Below, one piece after another: positions 25,408 to 33,626 of a stretch of DNA of 64,000 bases. The stretch is taken from positions 1,674,001 to 1,738,000 of the forward strand of contig NZ_AP028142.1 of NCBI RefSeq assembly GCF_030297675.1, given 5' to 3'. Below the pieces are notes generated by a model. It did no database searches. It saw nothing but the letters and a program-made list of their open reading frames with translations, and had not been told where the DNA came from. Made by a program: the position numbers and the translations under genes. The stretch comes from Polynucleobacter sp. HIN11 (GTDB lineage Bacteria; Pseudomonadota; Gammaproteobacteria; Burkholderiales; Burkholderiaceae). Position 1 is the first letter of the stretch. Every line of letters begins with the position of its first letter.

Positions 25408-26232
25408 TTAGAAGGTTTTGGTGAGGGCAACAACGGCGCTTCCACGACCAGCCCAGTTTGTTGGTGCATTTGTACCAGCGCCAGCAGTAAACCATTCTCT
25501 ATTCGCATTTGTGCTTATATAGGAAGCTGAGAGTGACAAGCCGCCTCCAAAATCTTTAGTTACACCCAATTTCCAGTCTGTGTAACTTAAATTATTTAGA
25601 GTTTGAGGATATCCTGGGATAGTTGTATTTGGCTGTCCAGCAATATATTGGTAACCAATATGACCATTGGCTGTTAATCCCCATATTCCCGTGTCATAGT
25701 TTACAGTTAAGTCGGGATAAAATGATCCACTACTATTTGGAATTCCAAATAATGATGTAACAGCATAAGAAAATTTAACAAATCCACTTACGGGCCCAAA
25801 TGTAAAGTTCTGGGCTGCGTACAGCTCGGTTGTATTTGGATTATTAATAAATGTAAAAGTTCCTTTGTTTGGGTAGTAATACTGAAGCACACCAAAATCA
25901 GAGGCAAATCCTGGGGCAATCAGCTCTTTTTTAAATCCGGCATAAAAATCCATTTCGACAGGTGCTGTAACTGTTGGCACTTGATTATTAATCCAGCTGA
26001 TGGTTGAGTTCCAGTTTCCAATATAGAAGCCACTCTCATGGGCATAATCAAATCCTCCTTGAATAGCAGGTTGGCCATTGGTTTGACTAATTCCTCGATA
26101 CTTGTAGTCGTTAGTAATTGTTACGTTTGCAGAGATTGGGCTCTTCTCTTCAGCTGGTGCAGATTGCGCCATGGCGCCACCTGCCAATGCTGAGATCGCT
26201 AAAGCGAGTGTGGTTTTCTTAAAAGTGTTCAT
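25408..26232 (-). CDS. TorF-type putative outer-membrane porin
   Basis: A 274-residue beta-rich outer-membrane protein with a signal peptide cut near AMAQ-SAPAEE (about residue 22-23), a Thr/Asn/Tyr-rich body of alternating strands (for example TNDYKYRGISQTNGQPAIQG near 42-61) and a terminal Phe (ALTKTF) expected for assembly by BAM. This matches the family named TorF or TIGR02001. It is first in the nitrogen operon, 26 bp before glnK, with a strong ribosome site (AAGGGAG). Passage of a nitrogen source across the outer membrane is inferred from the operon. Confidence 0.87.
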   Translation of the reverse strand: MNTFKKTTLALAISALAGGAMAQSAPAEEKSPISANVTITNDYKYRGISQTNGQPAIQGGFDYAHESGFYIGNWNSTISWINNQVPTVTAPVEMDFYAGFKKELIAPGFASDFGVLQYYYPNKGTFTFINNPNTTELYAAQNFTFGPVSGFVKFSYAVTSLFGIPNSSGSFYPDLTVNYDTGIWGLTANGHIGYQYIAGQPNTTIPGYPQTLNNLSYTDWKLGVTKDFGGGLSLSASYISTNANREWFTAGAGTNAPTNWAGRGSAVVALTKTF

Positions 26233-26280
26233 AAATACTCCCTTCTGGTTGAATGAAAAAATGCACTACACATTTAGTCA

Positions 26281-26296
26281 TGCAATAAGCGTGCCA
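26281..26296 (-). promoter_or_regulatory. Sigma-54 (-24/-12) promoter of the porin-glnK-amtB operon
   Basis: The minus strand reads TGGCACG-CTTA-TTGCA, an exact match to the RpoN consensus with the required GG and GC elements at the right spacing. Transcription is expected near 26270, leaving a leader of about 38 nt before the porin start. RpoN promoters need an enhancer-binding activator, here most likely NtrC (see the sites at 26403-26454). Confidence 0.9.
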
Positions 26297-26316
26297 GGTT
26301 ATTAAATATTGTTTTA

Positions 26317-26329
26317 AATCAAGTATTTA
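26317..26329. promoter_or_regulatory. Putative IHF binding site
   Basis: AATCAA-GTAT-TTA matches the IHF core consensus WATCAANNNNTTR on the plus strand, inside a strongly AT-rich stretch. It lies about 47-59 bp upstream of the predicted sigma-54 start and between promoter and NtrC-like sites, where DNA bending is normally required. Confidence 0.6.
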
Positions 26330-26402
26330 TTTAATTTTTTGGCTTTGGATTTGACTTAATTGGTGCTTATTTTGGTGAATATCTGGGGTTTTTGTGGGCT
26401 TT

Positions 26403-26419
26403 TGCACCAAATAAATGCA
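26403..26419. promoter_or_regulatory. NtrC-like enhancer site, proximal
   Basis: TGCACCA-AAT-AAATGCA has a perfect left half-site and a partial right half (4 of 7) of the 17-bp NtrC operator TGCACCA-N3-TGGTGCA. Its centre is about 141 bp upstream of the predicted sigma-54 start. TGGTGC and TGGTGA half-sites at 26361-26378 may add weaker contacts. Confidence 0.55.
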
Positions 26420-26437
26420 TCATTTGGAGTCATTTTG

Positions 26438-26454
26438 TGCACCACCTTTGGGCA
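26438..26454. promoter_or_regulatory. NtrC-like enhancer site, distal
   Basis: TGCACCA-CCT-TTGGGCA has a perfect left half and 5 of 7 in the right half. Its centre is 35 bp from the proximal site, about 3.3 helical turns, similar to paired NtrC sites elsewhere. It ends 34 bp before the ubiK start, so binding could also touch ubiK expression. Confidence 0.55.
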
Positions 26455-26488
26455 TGCAAGGTCTTTGGCTTCGCCCTACAATTCTTTT

Positions 26489-26746
26489 ATGCAAAAACCT
26501 AGTCAACTATTCGAGCAAATGCAGACCATTGCGGTCGATATGCAAAACAAGATCGGTGAGGTAATCCGTAACTCGCCCGCTAAAGACATTGAAAAAAATG
26601 TTCGGGCCATGATGACCCAGGGTTTTCAGCGCATGGATTTGGTTACACGCGAAGAGTTTGATATTCAGTCGAAGGTCTTGGCTAAGACCCGTGAGAAATT
26701 AGAGGTGCTTGAAGCAAAAGTAGCGGCCCTCGAAAACAAGTCGTAA
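26489..26746 (+). CDS. ubiK: Ubiquinone biosynthesis accessory factor UbiK (BMFP family)
   Basis: From the ATG at 26489 the protein has 85 residues: an amphipathic N-terminal helix (QLFEQMQTIAVDMQNKIGEV) and a C-terminal coiled coil (REKLEVLEAKVAALENK) that forms trimers in this family. UbiK assists assembly of the soluble ubiquinone synthesis complex with UbiJ. The open frame extends upstream to 26360, but that part overlaps the nitrogen control region and lacks homology. Converges on the MFS gene with 4 bp between stops. Confidence 0.9.
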   Translation: MQKPSQLFEQMQTIAVDMQNKIGEVIRNSPAKDIEKNVRAMMTQGFQRMDLVTREEFDIQSKVLAKTREKLEVLEAKVAALENKS

Positions 26747-26750
26747 TGAT

Positions 26751-28094
26751 TTAGATCTTTACGACCTCATCTTCAGCTTCGTCATCTCGAAAGAAGGTAG
26801 CTGGAAAATATTTGGGTGCAATCAAGAACCAAATAAAGCCAGCAATCTGCACCACTAGAAATACCGCTAGCGCCAAATCATAAGCGCTGCTTTTGTTCCA
26901 ACCCAAAGCAATGCCCAAATCCAATAAATGACCGATACCCCATTGCACAATAAAGGCGCCAATAAAGAGTGTTAAGTTATAGGTGGTGCTGACTCTTCCC
27001 GAATAGTGCTTCGGAAAATACAAAACAATAATGCTCTGCGCCAACACAAACGAGGCGCAGGTAATAGCAAATAGATACCACCAGATCCATACCAAGGGCG
27101 TTTGCCAAAAATACGCACAGGCCTGCATGATCATCGATGCGCCAACCATCCAGGTCATGTAGCGCATCGTATCAACTCCGCGCTTGGCTAATTTTGGCAA
27201 GATCCAAGCATTAAAGAGATAGGCAAAGAGGAGTACGGTGTTAAATCCAAATACGATTTGTGCGGCAGTGCTTGGGCGATACTCCATCACCTCAATGAGC
27301 CATGGGCCAAACCATAAGGTTTGAATCGCGATAAATCCGCCATAACAAAATGTGCCTAGTGGCAGGATGCGCCAGAAAAATGGATTGGTCAAAATTGGCT
27401 GATAGCTTTGCCACGATAAATTCGCTTGTGCGCTGGGTATTTCGTGATTTGTGTGCTGATGTTGCTTATGTTGTTTTCGCACTGGCAAACCAAAGTACAG
27501 AATCAGGATTGCCAGAAATGACAAGCCAGCTAGGACTAAAAAGACCCCGCGCCAACCGATATAGGGTGTGACCAAATGTACAGGCCATGTGCTTGCTAGG
27601 GCACCGCTGGTACCAAACACCAACATGGCTGAAGCTAATTGTCCTTGTTGAGAGGGTGCGTACCAAGCCCTAAATCCTGAGAATGCAGCCATTAGACAGG
27701 CGGACACCCCCATTCCAATTAAGACCCGTGCAATCACTAATGTGTTGAAGTTCTCAGCCAAGGCAAAAATAATGGCGCCAATCACAGCGAGGGTCATCAC
27801 CCAGACTTCAGTAATCCGTGGGCCAAAGCGATCAAGCGCCAAACCCAGGGGAATTTGGGTCATTCCAAAGCCAACAAAATAGGCTGAGGACAAGAGTCCT
27901 AAATCCGCATTGCTAATTTGAAGATCGCGCACAAGATCTGGAGCGATCACCACATTGATCGTACGAAATGCATACGACATAAAGTAGGCCATGGCAAAGC
28001 ATAAGAAAATCCGCAATGCAAAGCCACCCTCTAAGGGTAGCCTTAGATGATCATTGGGTCTGCCATACCAATGGGAATAATGCGCCCGACTCAT
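26751..28094 (-). CDS. MFS family transporter, substrate unknown
   Basis: A 447-residue protein with about twelve membrane helices in two halves, with the MFS loop motif after helix 2 (GLALDRFGPRI, about 84-94) and a His/Gln-rich cytoplasmic linker (KQHKQHQHTNHE, about 205-216). The segment SYAFRTINVVIAPDLVRDL resembles nitrate/sialate-like and hexuronate-like permeases, but substrate cannot be set. It follows the lipoprotein gene by 7 bp at the end of the lipoate cluster. Confidence 0.88.
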   Translation of the reverse strand: MSRAHYSHWYGRPNDHLRLPLEGGFALRIFLCFAMAYFMSYAFRTINVVIAPDLVRDLQISNADLGLLSSAYFVGFGMTQIPLGLALDRFGPRITEVWVMTLAVIGAIIFALAENFNTLVIARVLIGMGVSACLMAAFSGFRAWYAPSQQGQLASAMLVFGTSGALASTWPVHLVTPYIGWRGVFLVLAGLSFLAILILYFGLPVRKQHKQHQHTNHEIPSAQANLSWQSYQPILTNPFFWRILPLGTFCYGGFIAIQTLWFGPWLIEVMEYRPSTAAQIVFGFNTVLLFAYLFNAWILPKLAKRGVDTMRYMTWMVGASMIMQACAYFWQTPLVWIWWYLFAITCASFVLAQSIIVLYFPKHYSGRVSTTYNLTLFIGAFIVQWGIGHLLDLGIALGWNKSSAYDLALAVFLVVQIAGFIWFLIAPKYFPATFFRDDEAEDEVVKI

Positions 28095-28101
28095 TTAGTG
28101 C

Positions 28102-28686
28102 TTAGTTTGGTCGAAACTCATCAAAAAATATAGCGATGTTTTCTTGACTGAGGAGAGACTCTAATTGAGTGAACTGCCCCGTCCGAATGACGCTGATTTG
28201 ATAAAGGTTCACAGAATCATTGGCAGCCGGCCTAATTAACCACCGCACCCGCATCACCTTTTTGTTTTCAGGAAGACCTAAATAATAGTCTTGCGTGACT
28301 TGTTTAGCTTGACCCGCTGGGCCAATTCGGCTGGTAGCATCTTTGACCAGATTAAATTGGGTTGTGTTTGCCTGTCGTAGCAGGGTATTTTTTAACATCT
28401 GCTCAACCTGTGTAACCTGAGTCGCAATCGTGGCTGGGATTTGTGTGGTCATCACGGCAAATACATCCTCATCGACTTTGGCGAACTCGAGAGTTTGCTT
28501 TAGAGACGTTGTTTGATAGGTAATGTCGCGCTCAATTAGTTGGGGCTTACTCGGAAACATCACCGAATAGCCCTGCGCATCGTTTTTAATGGTACGCCAA
28601 TCAAATTGAGGGCTACACGCTACGATGAGAGTACAAAGGGTAGCTAGCCCAAATATGCGTATTGCCCTATACAACGCCAGCCTCAT
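28102..28686 (-). CDS. Putative lipoprotein of unknown function
   Basis: From the ATG at 28684-28686 the protein has 194 residues with a signal peptide and lipobox (TLIVAC, Cys near 24) and then a soluble domain starting FDWRTIKNDAQGYSVMFPSKP, which looks like a single compact periplasmic domain. Its start lies 20 bp inside the end of lipA. A longer frame (to 28926) is only lipA read in another frame. No function is recognised. Confidence 0.8.
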   Translation of the reverse strand: MRLALYRAIRIFGLATLCTLIVACSPQFDWRTIKNDAQGYSVMFPSKPQLIERDITYQTTSLKQTLEFAKVDEDVFAVMTTQIPATIATQVTQVEQMLKNTLLRQANTTQFNLVKDATSRIGPAGQAKQVTQDYYLGLPENKKVMRVRWLIRPAANDSVNLYQISVIRTGQFTQLESLLSQENIAIFFDEFRPN

Positions 28687-29641
28687 GGGCTTGTTGATCA
28701 GCGTGATAACTTGAGCGCACCATCGCACCAACCGCTGCATGGCTAAAGCCCATCGCATACGCTTTTTGCTCAAACTCTTTAAAGGTATCTGGGTGCACAT
28801 ACCGCAATACTGGTAAGTGGTGATTTGAAGGGGCAAGGTACTGACCAATGGTGAGCATATCAATATCATGCGCGCGCATATCCTGCATGACCTCCAAGAT
28901 CTCCTCATCGGTTTCGCCCAATCCAACCATCAAACCACTCTTAGTCGGTATCTGTGGAAAGCGTGCTTTGAAGTCTTTCAATAGCTTTAATGAATGTGCA
29001 TAGTCTGATCCTGGTCTCGCTTGCTTATATAAGCGCGGTACGGTTTCCAGGTTATGGTTCATGACATCAGGCAAGCCTTGTGGATCACTAGCAAATATAT
29101 CGAGAGCCTTCTCAAGTCGTCCCCGAAAATCAGGCACCAAAACCTCAACACGAGTTGACGGTGAAAGCTCTTTGGTTCGTCGGATGCAATCGACAAAATG
29201 CTGTGCGCCGCCATCACGCAGATCATCACGATCAACACTTGTAATCACCACATAGGAAAGTTTGAGTGCAGCTATTGTCTTCGCGAGATTAATCGGTTCT
29301 TGCGTATCCAAGGGGTCAGGTCTGCCATGCCCCACATCGCAGAACGGGCAGCGTCGCGTACATTTATCGCCCATGATCATAAAGGTGGCTGTGCCTTTAC
29401 CAAAACACTCACCAATATTAGGACAGCTTGCCTCTTCACATACAGTGACCAACTGGTTCTCACGCAAAATCTGTTTAATCTCATTAAAGCGCGAACTACT
29501 CGATGCGGCTTTGACCCGAATCCAGTCCGGCTTTTTTAAGGTCTCGGCTAGAGGCACGATCTTAATTGGAATCCGCGCAGTCTTGTCTGCCGATTTTTGT
29601 TTTTGCAGGGGATCGTATTCTTTTTTTAGATCGCTCATCAA
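28667..29641 (-). CDS. lipA: Lipoyl synthase
   Basis: Radical-SAM enzyme that inserts two sulfurs into octanoyl groups on lipoyl domains. The 324-residue protein has both iron-sulfur motifs: the auxiliary cluster C68-C73-C79 and the radical-SAM cluster C94-x3-C98-x2-C101, plus the C-terminal serine ligand near SSYHADQ. It overlaps the end of lipB by 4 bp, so octanoyl transfer and sulfur insertion are co-translated. Confidence 0.97.
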   Translation of the reverse strand: MMSDLKKEYDPLQKQKSADKTARIPIKIVPLAETLKKPDWIRVKAASSSSRFNEIKQILRENQLVTVCEEASCPNIGECFGKGTATFMIMGDKCTRRCPFCDVGHGRPDPLDTQEPINLAKTIAALKLSYVVITSVDRDDLRDGGAQHFVDCIRRTKELSPSTRVEVLVPDFRGRLEKALDIFASDPQGLPDVMNHNLETVPRLYKQARPGSDYAHSLKLLKDFKARFPQIPTKSGLMVGLGETDEEILEVMQDMRAHDIDMLTIGQYLAPSNHHLPVLRYVHPDTFKEFEQKAYAMGFSHAAVGAMVRSSYHADQQAHEAGVV

Positions 29642-30297
29642 ACAGGTTCCAGTTGCAACTGCTGTTGTAGGTGATTCAGTAAATTTCCTGCAACGGTATC
29701 GATATTCTCGCTGATTCCAAGCGACTTGAGATCAATCGTTTTTAAGCCCTCATAGCCACAAGGGTGGATTGCCTCAAAGGGTGATAAGTCCATATCAATA
29801 TTCAGTGCCAAACCGTGGTAACTACATTGTTTGGTAATTTTAAGCCCCAGGGCTGCAATCTTGGCACCCCAAAGGGACGGTGATACCTGAGGCTGCTCAC
29901 TAAGATAAATGCCAGGAGCACCGGACTTACGCTCAGTAATTACCTTGCAATCAATTAGGGTCTGGATAAGCGCTTCCTCAATGCGCGAAACCAGCTCTTT
30001 GACATAGAGCTTCTTACGCTTAAGATCAAGTAATAAATAAATCACGATTTGGCCTGGCCCGTGATAGGTAATCTCACCGCCACGATCAACTTCAATAAGA
30101 GGAATAGAATCAATCGGAGTATGTAAATTACTTGGCTCTCCAGCCAAGCCCAAGGTAAAGACCGGAGGATGTTGCAAGACCCACACTTCATCAATCGTCG
30201 TCGCAGAGCGCTCTTGTGTAAACCGTTGCATGGATTCAAAAGCTTCTTGGTATCCCACCATGCCCAAGAACCGAATTTGTACTGGGCTAGCCTGCAT
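29638..30297 (-). CDS. lipB: Octanoyltransferase LipB
   Basis: Moves octanoyl groups from ACP to lipoyl domains, the substrate for LipA. The 219-residue protein has RGGEITYHGPGQIVIYLLLD (about 72-91), the catalytic Lys in GAKIAALGLKI (Lys about 145) and the catalytic Cys in CGYEGLKTIDL (about 180). It follows the DUF493 gene by 9 bp, the common ybeD-lipB-lipA order. Confidence 0.96.
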   Translation of the reverse strand: MQASPVQIRFLGMVGYQEAFESMQRFTQERSATTIDEVWVLQHPPVFTLGLAGEPSNLHTPIDSIPLIEVDRGGEITYHGPGQIVIYLLLDLKRKKLYVKELVSRIEEALIQTLIDCKVITERKSGAPGIYLSEQPQVSPSLWGAKIAALGLKITKQCSYHGLALNIDMDLSPFEAIHPCGYEGLKTIDLKSLGISENIDTVAGNLLNHLQQQLQLEPV

Positions 30298-30306
30298 AGC
30301 AACTCA

Positions 30307-30582
30307 CTAGAGTACGACGCTCACCAAGGGATGGGTGGATAGTGTTCGATAGATTTCATCGAGCTGCTCACGACTGGTTACATGCACTGTAATGGTTAGG
30401 CCCAGATAATTACCATCACGCGATGGCCGCTCTTCAATGCTTGTCTCCTGAAAATCCGGATCAAATTGCTTGGCAATATGAATCACGGCTGGCAAAAACT
30501 CGGGGGCTGCTTTACCCATTACCTTGATTGGAAAATCACATGGGTACTGAATCAGGGACTCTGCAGGAGTATTGGTGTTCAT
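30307..30582 (-). CDS. DUF493 family protein (YbeD-like)
   Basis: A 91-residue protein with an ACT-like alpha/beta fold: YPCDFPIKVMGKAAPEF, SRDGNYLGLTITVHVTSREQLDEIY and the C-terminal HPLVSVVL. It is almost always next to lipB in Gram-negative bacteria, which suggests a small regulatory role in lipoylation or neighbouring metabolism; none is proven to my knowledge. Overlaps the hydrolase gene by 4 bp. Confidence 0.9.
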   Translation of the reverse strand: MNTNTPAESLIQYPCDFPIKVMGKAAPEFLPAVIHIAKQFDPDFQETSIEERPSRDGNYLGLTITVHVTSREQLDEIYRTLSTHPLVSVVL

Positions 30583-31298
30583 GATGATGTTCTCGGAAAG
30601 CCCAACCAGTTAGACAAAATAATATTGCGTATGCAGTGCAACTTGCGATGAAAAAAATGATCGGCTCCTGGTACCACATGCACAGTTAATTCTTGAGGAC
30701 GAGTCCAATCAAATACCGCACTCAACGGAATGGTCTCATCATTTTCCCCATGAATCACAATCGTATCGGTGGGAACACGTTCGGCCAGCTCCCACTTGCC
30801 TGCTGCGCTACCCACCATGACAAAGCGCTCTACCGGTCGTCCAAGCTCAGCTAGTTTTTGAACTAAATGGGTGCCCACATAACTACCAAAGGAGAAACCG
30901 GCTAGCACCAATGGCAATTGATTGACTTCGGTAATCCAAAGCTGCTCATTAGCATTTGGCAGGCTTTGCGTCCAAGCTCCTGGCGTGCGCATCCAATCAC
31001 TAATGCAAATCAGGTCGTCAAGCTCACCACGCCCCTCATCATGGACGCCTTCTGATAAACCAACCCCCCGAAAATTTGGTCTCACGCATACATAATCCAA
31101 CTGATTAAACGTTCTTGCTAAGGTCTGCACCACCTTGTTATCCATGGTGCCACCGAGTAAGGGATGGGGGTGAGCAATCAAGGCCAATCCTCGCAACTCA
31201 GTATGGGGATTTTGTTTAAGGCTCTCTGGCAAATCAATCGAGAGCTGAATCTGGCCCACTGGGCCAGAAATCGTAATAGTTTGGGTCCGACTGTTCAT
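30579..31298 (-). CDS. Alpha/beta hydrolase
   Basis: A 239-residue cytosolic hydrolase. The nucleophile elbow is GFSFGSY (Ser about 136), the acid is probably in IHGENDETIPL and the His in VPGADHFFHRKL (about 213-224). The N-terminal HPHPLLGGTMDNKVV segment is typical of the small YheT/dienelactone-like proteobacterial family with unknown substrate. Upstream of ybeD-lipB-lipA with overlapping ends. Confidence 0.88.
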   Translation of the reverse strand: MNSRTQTITISGPVGQIQLSIDLPESLKQNPHTELRGLALIAHPHPLLGGTMDNKVVQTLARTFNQLDYVCVRPNFRGVGLSEGVHDEGRGELDDLICISDWMRTPGAWTQSLPNANEQLWITEVNQLPLVLAGFSFGSYVGTHLVQKLAELGRPVERFVMVGSAAGKWELAERVPTDTIVIHGENDETIPLSAVFDWTRPQELTVHVVPGADHFFHRKLHCIRNIILSNWLGFPRTSS

Positions 31299-31317
31299 GC
31301 CATGCCTAATCGCTCAA

Positions 31318-31623
31318 TTAAATCATTAAACGTTCGACAGGCTTACCTTGCATCAAATGAGAGTCGATAATTTCTTCTACATCTTCGGTATCGATCATCG
31401 AGTACCACACACCCTGGGGATAAACCACCATAACGGGGCCGTTCGCACAATGATCTAAACAACCTGCTTTATTCACACGTACCTTGCCTGCACCGTTGAG
31501 TCCCAATTCTTTGACTCGTTTTTTAGTGAAATCAAACAAGGCTTGGGCATTGTGCCGAGCACAGCAATCATCGCCATTGCTCCGCTCGTTTAAACAAAAG
31601 AATAGGTGGTATTGATAGCTCAT
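31318..31623 (-). CDS. Thioredoxin-like [2Fe-2S] ferredoxin
   Basis: A 101-residue protein with four candidate cluster ligands: C10, C20 or C21, C55 and C59 (AGCLDHC), the layout of the thioredoxin-like 2Fe-2S ferredoxin family (as in Azotobacter Shethna protein I relatives). HLFFCLNERSNGDDCC is the typical opening. Electron partner unknown. It lies 19 bp before the alpha/beta hydrolase gene. Confidence 0.9.
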   Translation of the reverse strand: MSYQYHLFFCLNERSNGDDCCARHNAQALFDFTKKRVKELGLNGAGKVRVNKAGCLDHCANGPVMVVYPQGVWYSMIDTEDVEEIIDSHLMQGKPVERLMI

Positions 31624-31662
31624 CCTAGAAATTATATCGATGGATGAGGCTTCTAGCCGAAC

Positions 31663-32787
31663 TCACTGATTTGCGCGTCGGGCGTAATGAATCAGCCAAA
31701 TGAATGCCACTGGCAGCCACAGCCAAGACAGCCATTGCATTAAATCGTTGAGATGGGCTAAACGGCTGTGATTCCATCGAGGCAAGCTAATGGTGAAGTA
31801 GGGGTTATCTGGGAAATAGTTCACCAAAATCATGAGAGCAACTAAAGCGCTGATACAGGCAATGAACCGAATGCTAGTTGAACAGCGCATAAAAATACTA
31901 GCCAGAAGACTACTGAGCACCATCCCCCAAATTGCACCCGCACTTAACCACACAAAGCCAAACTCTGACCCAAACTGTAGAGAGGTAAATAAGGATTTGA
32001 TCGTGATCGTAATCACCAATAATCCTGCAAGGATTGGTAGTTTAGGAATATTGTTGCGAAGTGCTAAAGAAAAGAATAGGCAAACGCCAAACCAACTAAG
32101 GCCGGTTACTAAAGCCTCATAAATCGTGTGGTGCATTCCATCCAAACCCCAGCTTGCAACCGGATTGATACCTAGACCTAAAAAGCCCATGCCTAACCAT
32201 GCACTTTGGGGATAAATTTGTGCGAACGGAAACAAAATGAATAGGGCAACACTTAACCAACGTGTACCAAACCAGTAATCAAAGCGCTTACGCAGTGCGG
32301 TTCCAGATAACCAATGTGGGCCTAAAGGTTGAGCTAATAGTGCACCAATTAAGGCACCCATTAAATTAGCGATCCAATCAATTTGTGTCGGTACTCGGGT
32401 GGGTAACCAACTTTGTGCACTCTCGATCGCACCCGATAGAAGGGCGCTGAATACTAAGGCAATGGCAATTGCTCGAAATCCTTGCCAGCGAGGATAAAGA
32501 GCGAACACCAAAATAAAGCCCAAGGGAATATATCCCAAGACATTGATCGTCACATCAAATAAGGTAATGTATTTAGGCAGGGGGCCCGACCACCACGCAA
32601 ATGGATCCAAACCAAACTTCCAATCCACATTAAAAGGGTTTAAACATCCATAGCCAATGAGCAAGACATAAATGATGGCGATTGCCCGAGCCAGCGGCAT
32701 TGCCTGCAAAGGCCAATGGATACGCTGAGGCACTCTTGGCGTATCAGTAGGTTCTTGAGTAAGGTCTTTTTTGGCTTTGCCTGACAT
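31663..32787 (-). CDS. VanZ family membrane protein
   Basis: From the ATG at 32785-32787 the protein has 374 residues: a short cytoplasmic head, then about nine to ten membrane helices. The first half holds the VanZ-like signature (TLFDVTINVLGYIPLGFILV, then SGAIESAQSWLPTRVPTQID, about 70-160). The C-terminal half is an added hydrophobic block not seen in minimal VanZ. VanZ gives low teicoplanin resistance in enterococci; here a role in envelope or lipid transport is only a guess. Confidence 0.85.
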   Translation of the reverse strand: MSGKAKKDLTQEPTDTPRVPQRIHWPLQAMPLARAIAIIYVLLIGYGCLNPFNVDWKFGLDPFAWWSGPLPKYITLFDVTINVLGYIPLGFILVFALYPRWQGFRAIAIALVFSALLSGAIESAQSWLPTRVPTQIDWIANLMGALIGALLAQPLGPHWLSGTALRKRFDYWFGTRWLSVALFILFPFAQIYPQSAWLGMGFLGLGINPVASWGLDGMHHTIYEALVTGLSWFGVCLFFSLALRNNIPKLPILAGLLVITITIKSLFTSLQFGSEFGFVWLSAGAIWGMVLSSLLASIFMRCSTSIRFIACISALVALMILVNYFPDNPYFTISLPRWNHSRLAHLNDLMQWLSWLWLPVAFIWLIHYARRANQ

Positions 32788-32825
32788 AAGTACCCATTCT
32801 ATCGAGACCTTTCTACAATAGACAA

Positions 32826-33626
32826 ATGAACTGGAATTGCATTCTTGAGCGCGTTGCTCAAACTGAATCAACCAACGACGATCTCATGGCGCGATGGCGC
32901 TCTGGGGCGCTCATCGACCCCATCTCCCGTTTGGCCAAAAACCAAACCAAGGGTAAAGGGCGATCTGGGCGACATTGGTTTACAGAGCCAAATGCTTCTT
33001 TATCGTTTTCGCTCGCTTATCCCTTTGATCAAACACAACAATCGCTGCATGGGCTAAGTCTTGTTTGCGGACTCGCGGTGATCCAGGGGATCTCCAAGAG
33101 TCTTGGACTTGATGAAATGAGTCTGCGTCAGTACGGTCTTTCACTAAAGTGGCCCAATGACCTTTTGATCAAGGAACGCAAATTAGGTGGGATTCTAATT
33201 GAGGGTGGAAAACTGTCGGGCTCCAACCCAAATGAGCAAGTCTGGATGATTATCGGGATCGGCATGAACTTAAGCCATTCCAAATCCTTAGAGAGCGCTG
33301 CGCAACTGCCGATTAGCGCTCTCTCAGAACTCAATCACAAGCACATGCCAATAGAGGCTGATTTGGTTTGGCTCGCCATTCTCAACGCTCTGGGCGACTA
33401 TCTTGAACTCTTTGCCAAAAAAGGATTTGCGCCTTTTCGTTCGCAATGGGATTTTTGGGATGCCTATCGCGATCAACCAGTGAGTATTTCGGAGTCAGGC
33501 GTAGTTAAGCAAACAGGCATTGCCCATGGCATTAATGAAGAGGGCGCACTTTTACTGCAAGTGCCTGGTAATAGCGAATTAAAGGCGATCTATGCCGGAG
33601 ATGTCTCTTTAAGAAAGCATCTATGA
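32826..33626 (+). CDS. birA: Biotin-[acetyl-CoA-carboxylase] ligase (no DNA-binding domain)
   Basis: Attaches biotin to the BCCP subunit of acetyl-CoA carboxylase. The 266-residue enzyme has STNDDL (14-19), the ATP/biotin loop GKGRSGRHWF (about 43-52), the LKWPNDLL motif (about 108-115) and LGGILIEG. The N-terminal helix-turn-helix of E. coli BirA is missing, so it should not repress biotin genes. It overlaps coaX by 4 bp, a frequent pairing. Confidence 0.95.
   Translation: MNWNCILERVAQTESTNDDLMARWRSGALIDPISRLAKNQTKGKGRSGRHWFTEPNASLSFSLAYPFDQTQQSLHGLSLVCGLAVIQGISKSLGLDEMSLRQYGLSLKWPNDLLIKERKLGGILIEGGKLSGSNPNEQVWMIIGIGMNLSHSKSLESAAQLPISALSELNHKHMPIEADLVWLAILNALGDYLELFAKKGFAPFRSQWDFWDAYRDQPVSISESGVVKQTGIAHGINEEGALLLQVPGNSELKAIYAGDVSLRKHL

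Noticed and set aside
26360..26488. N-terminal extension of ubiK
   Set aside because: It overlaps the nitrogen enhancer sites and has no family similarity; UbiK proteins start at MQKP-like positions.
28687..28926. N-terminal extension of the lipoprotein gene
   Set aside because: The extra 80 residues are lipA read in another frame; the signal peptide and lipobox begin at the internal ATG (28686).
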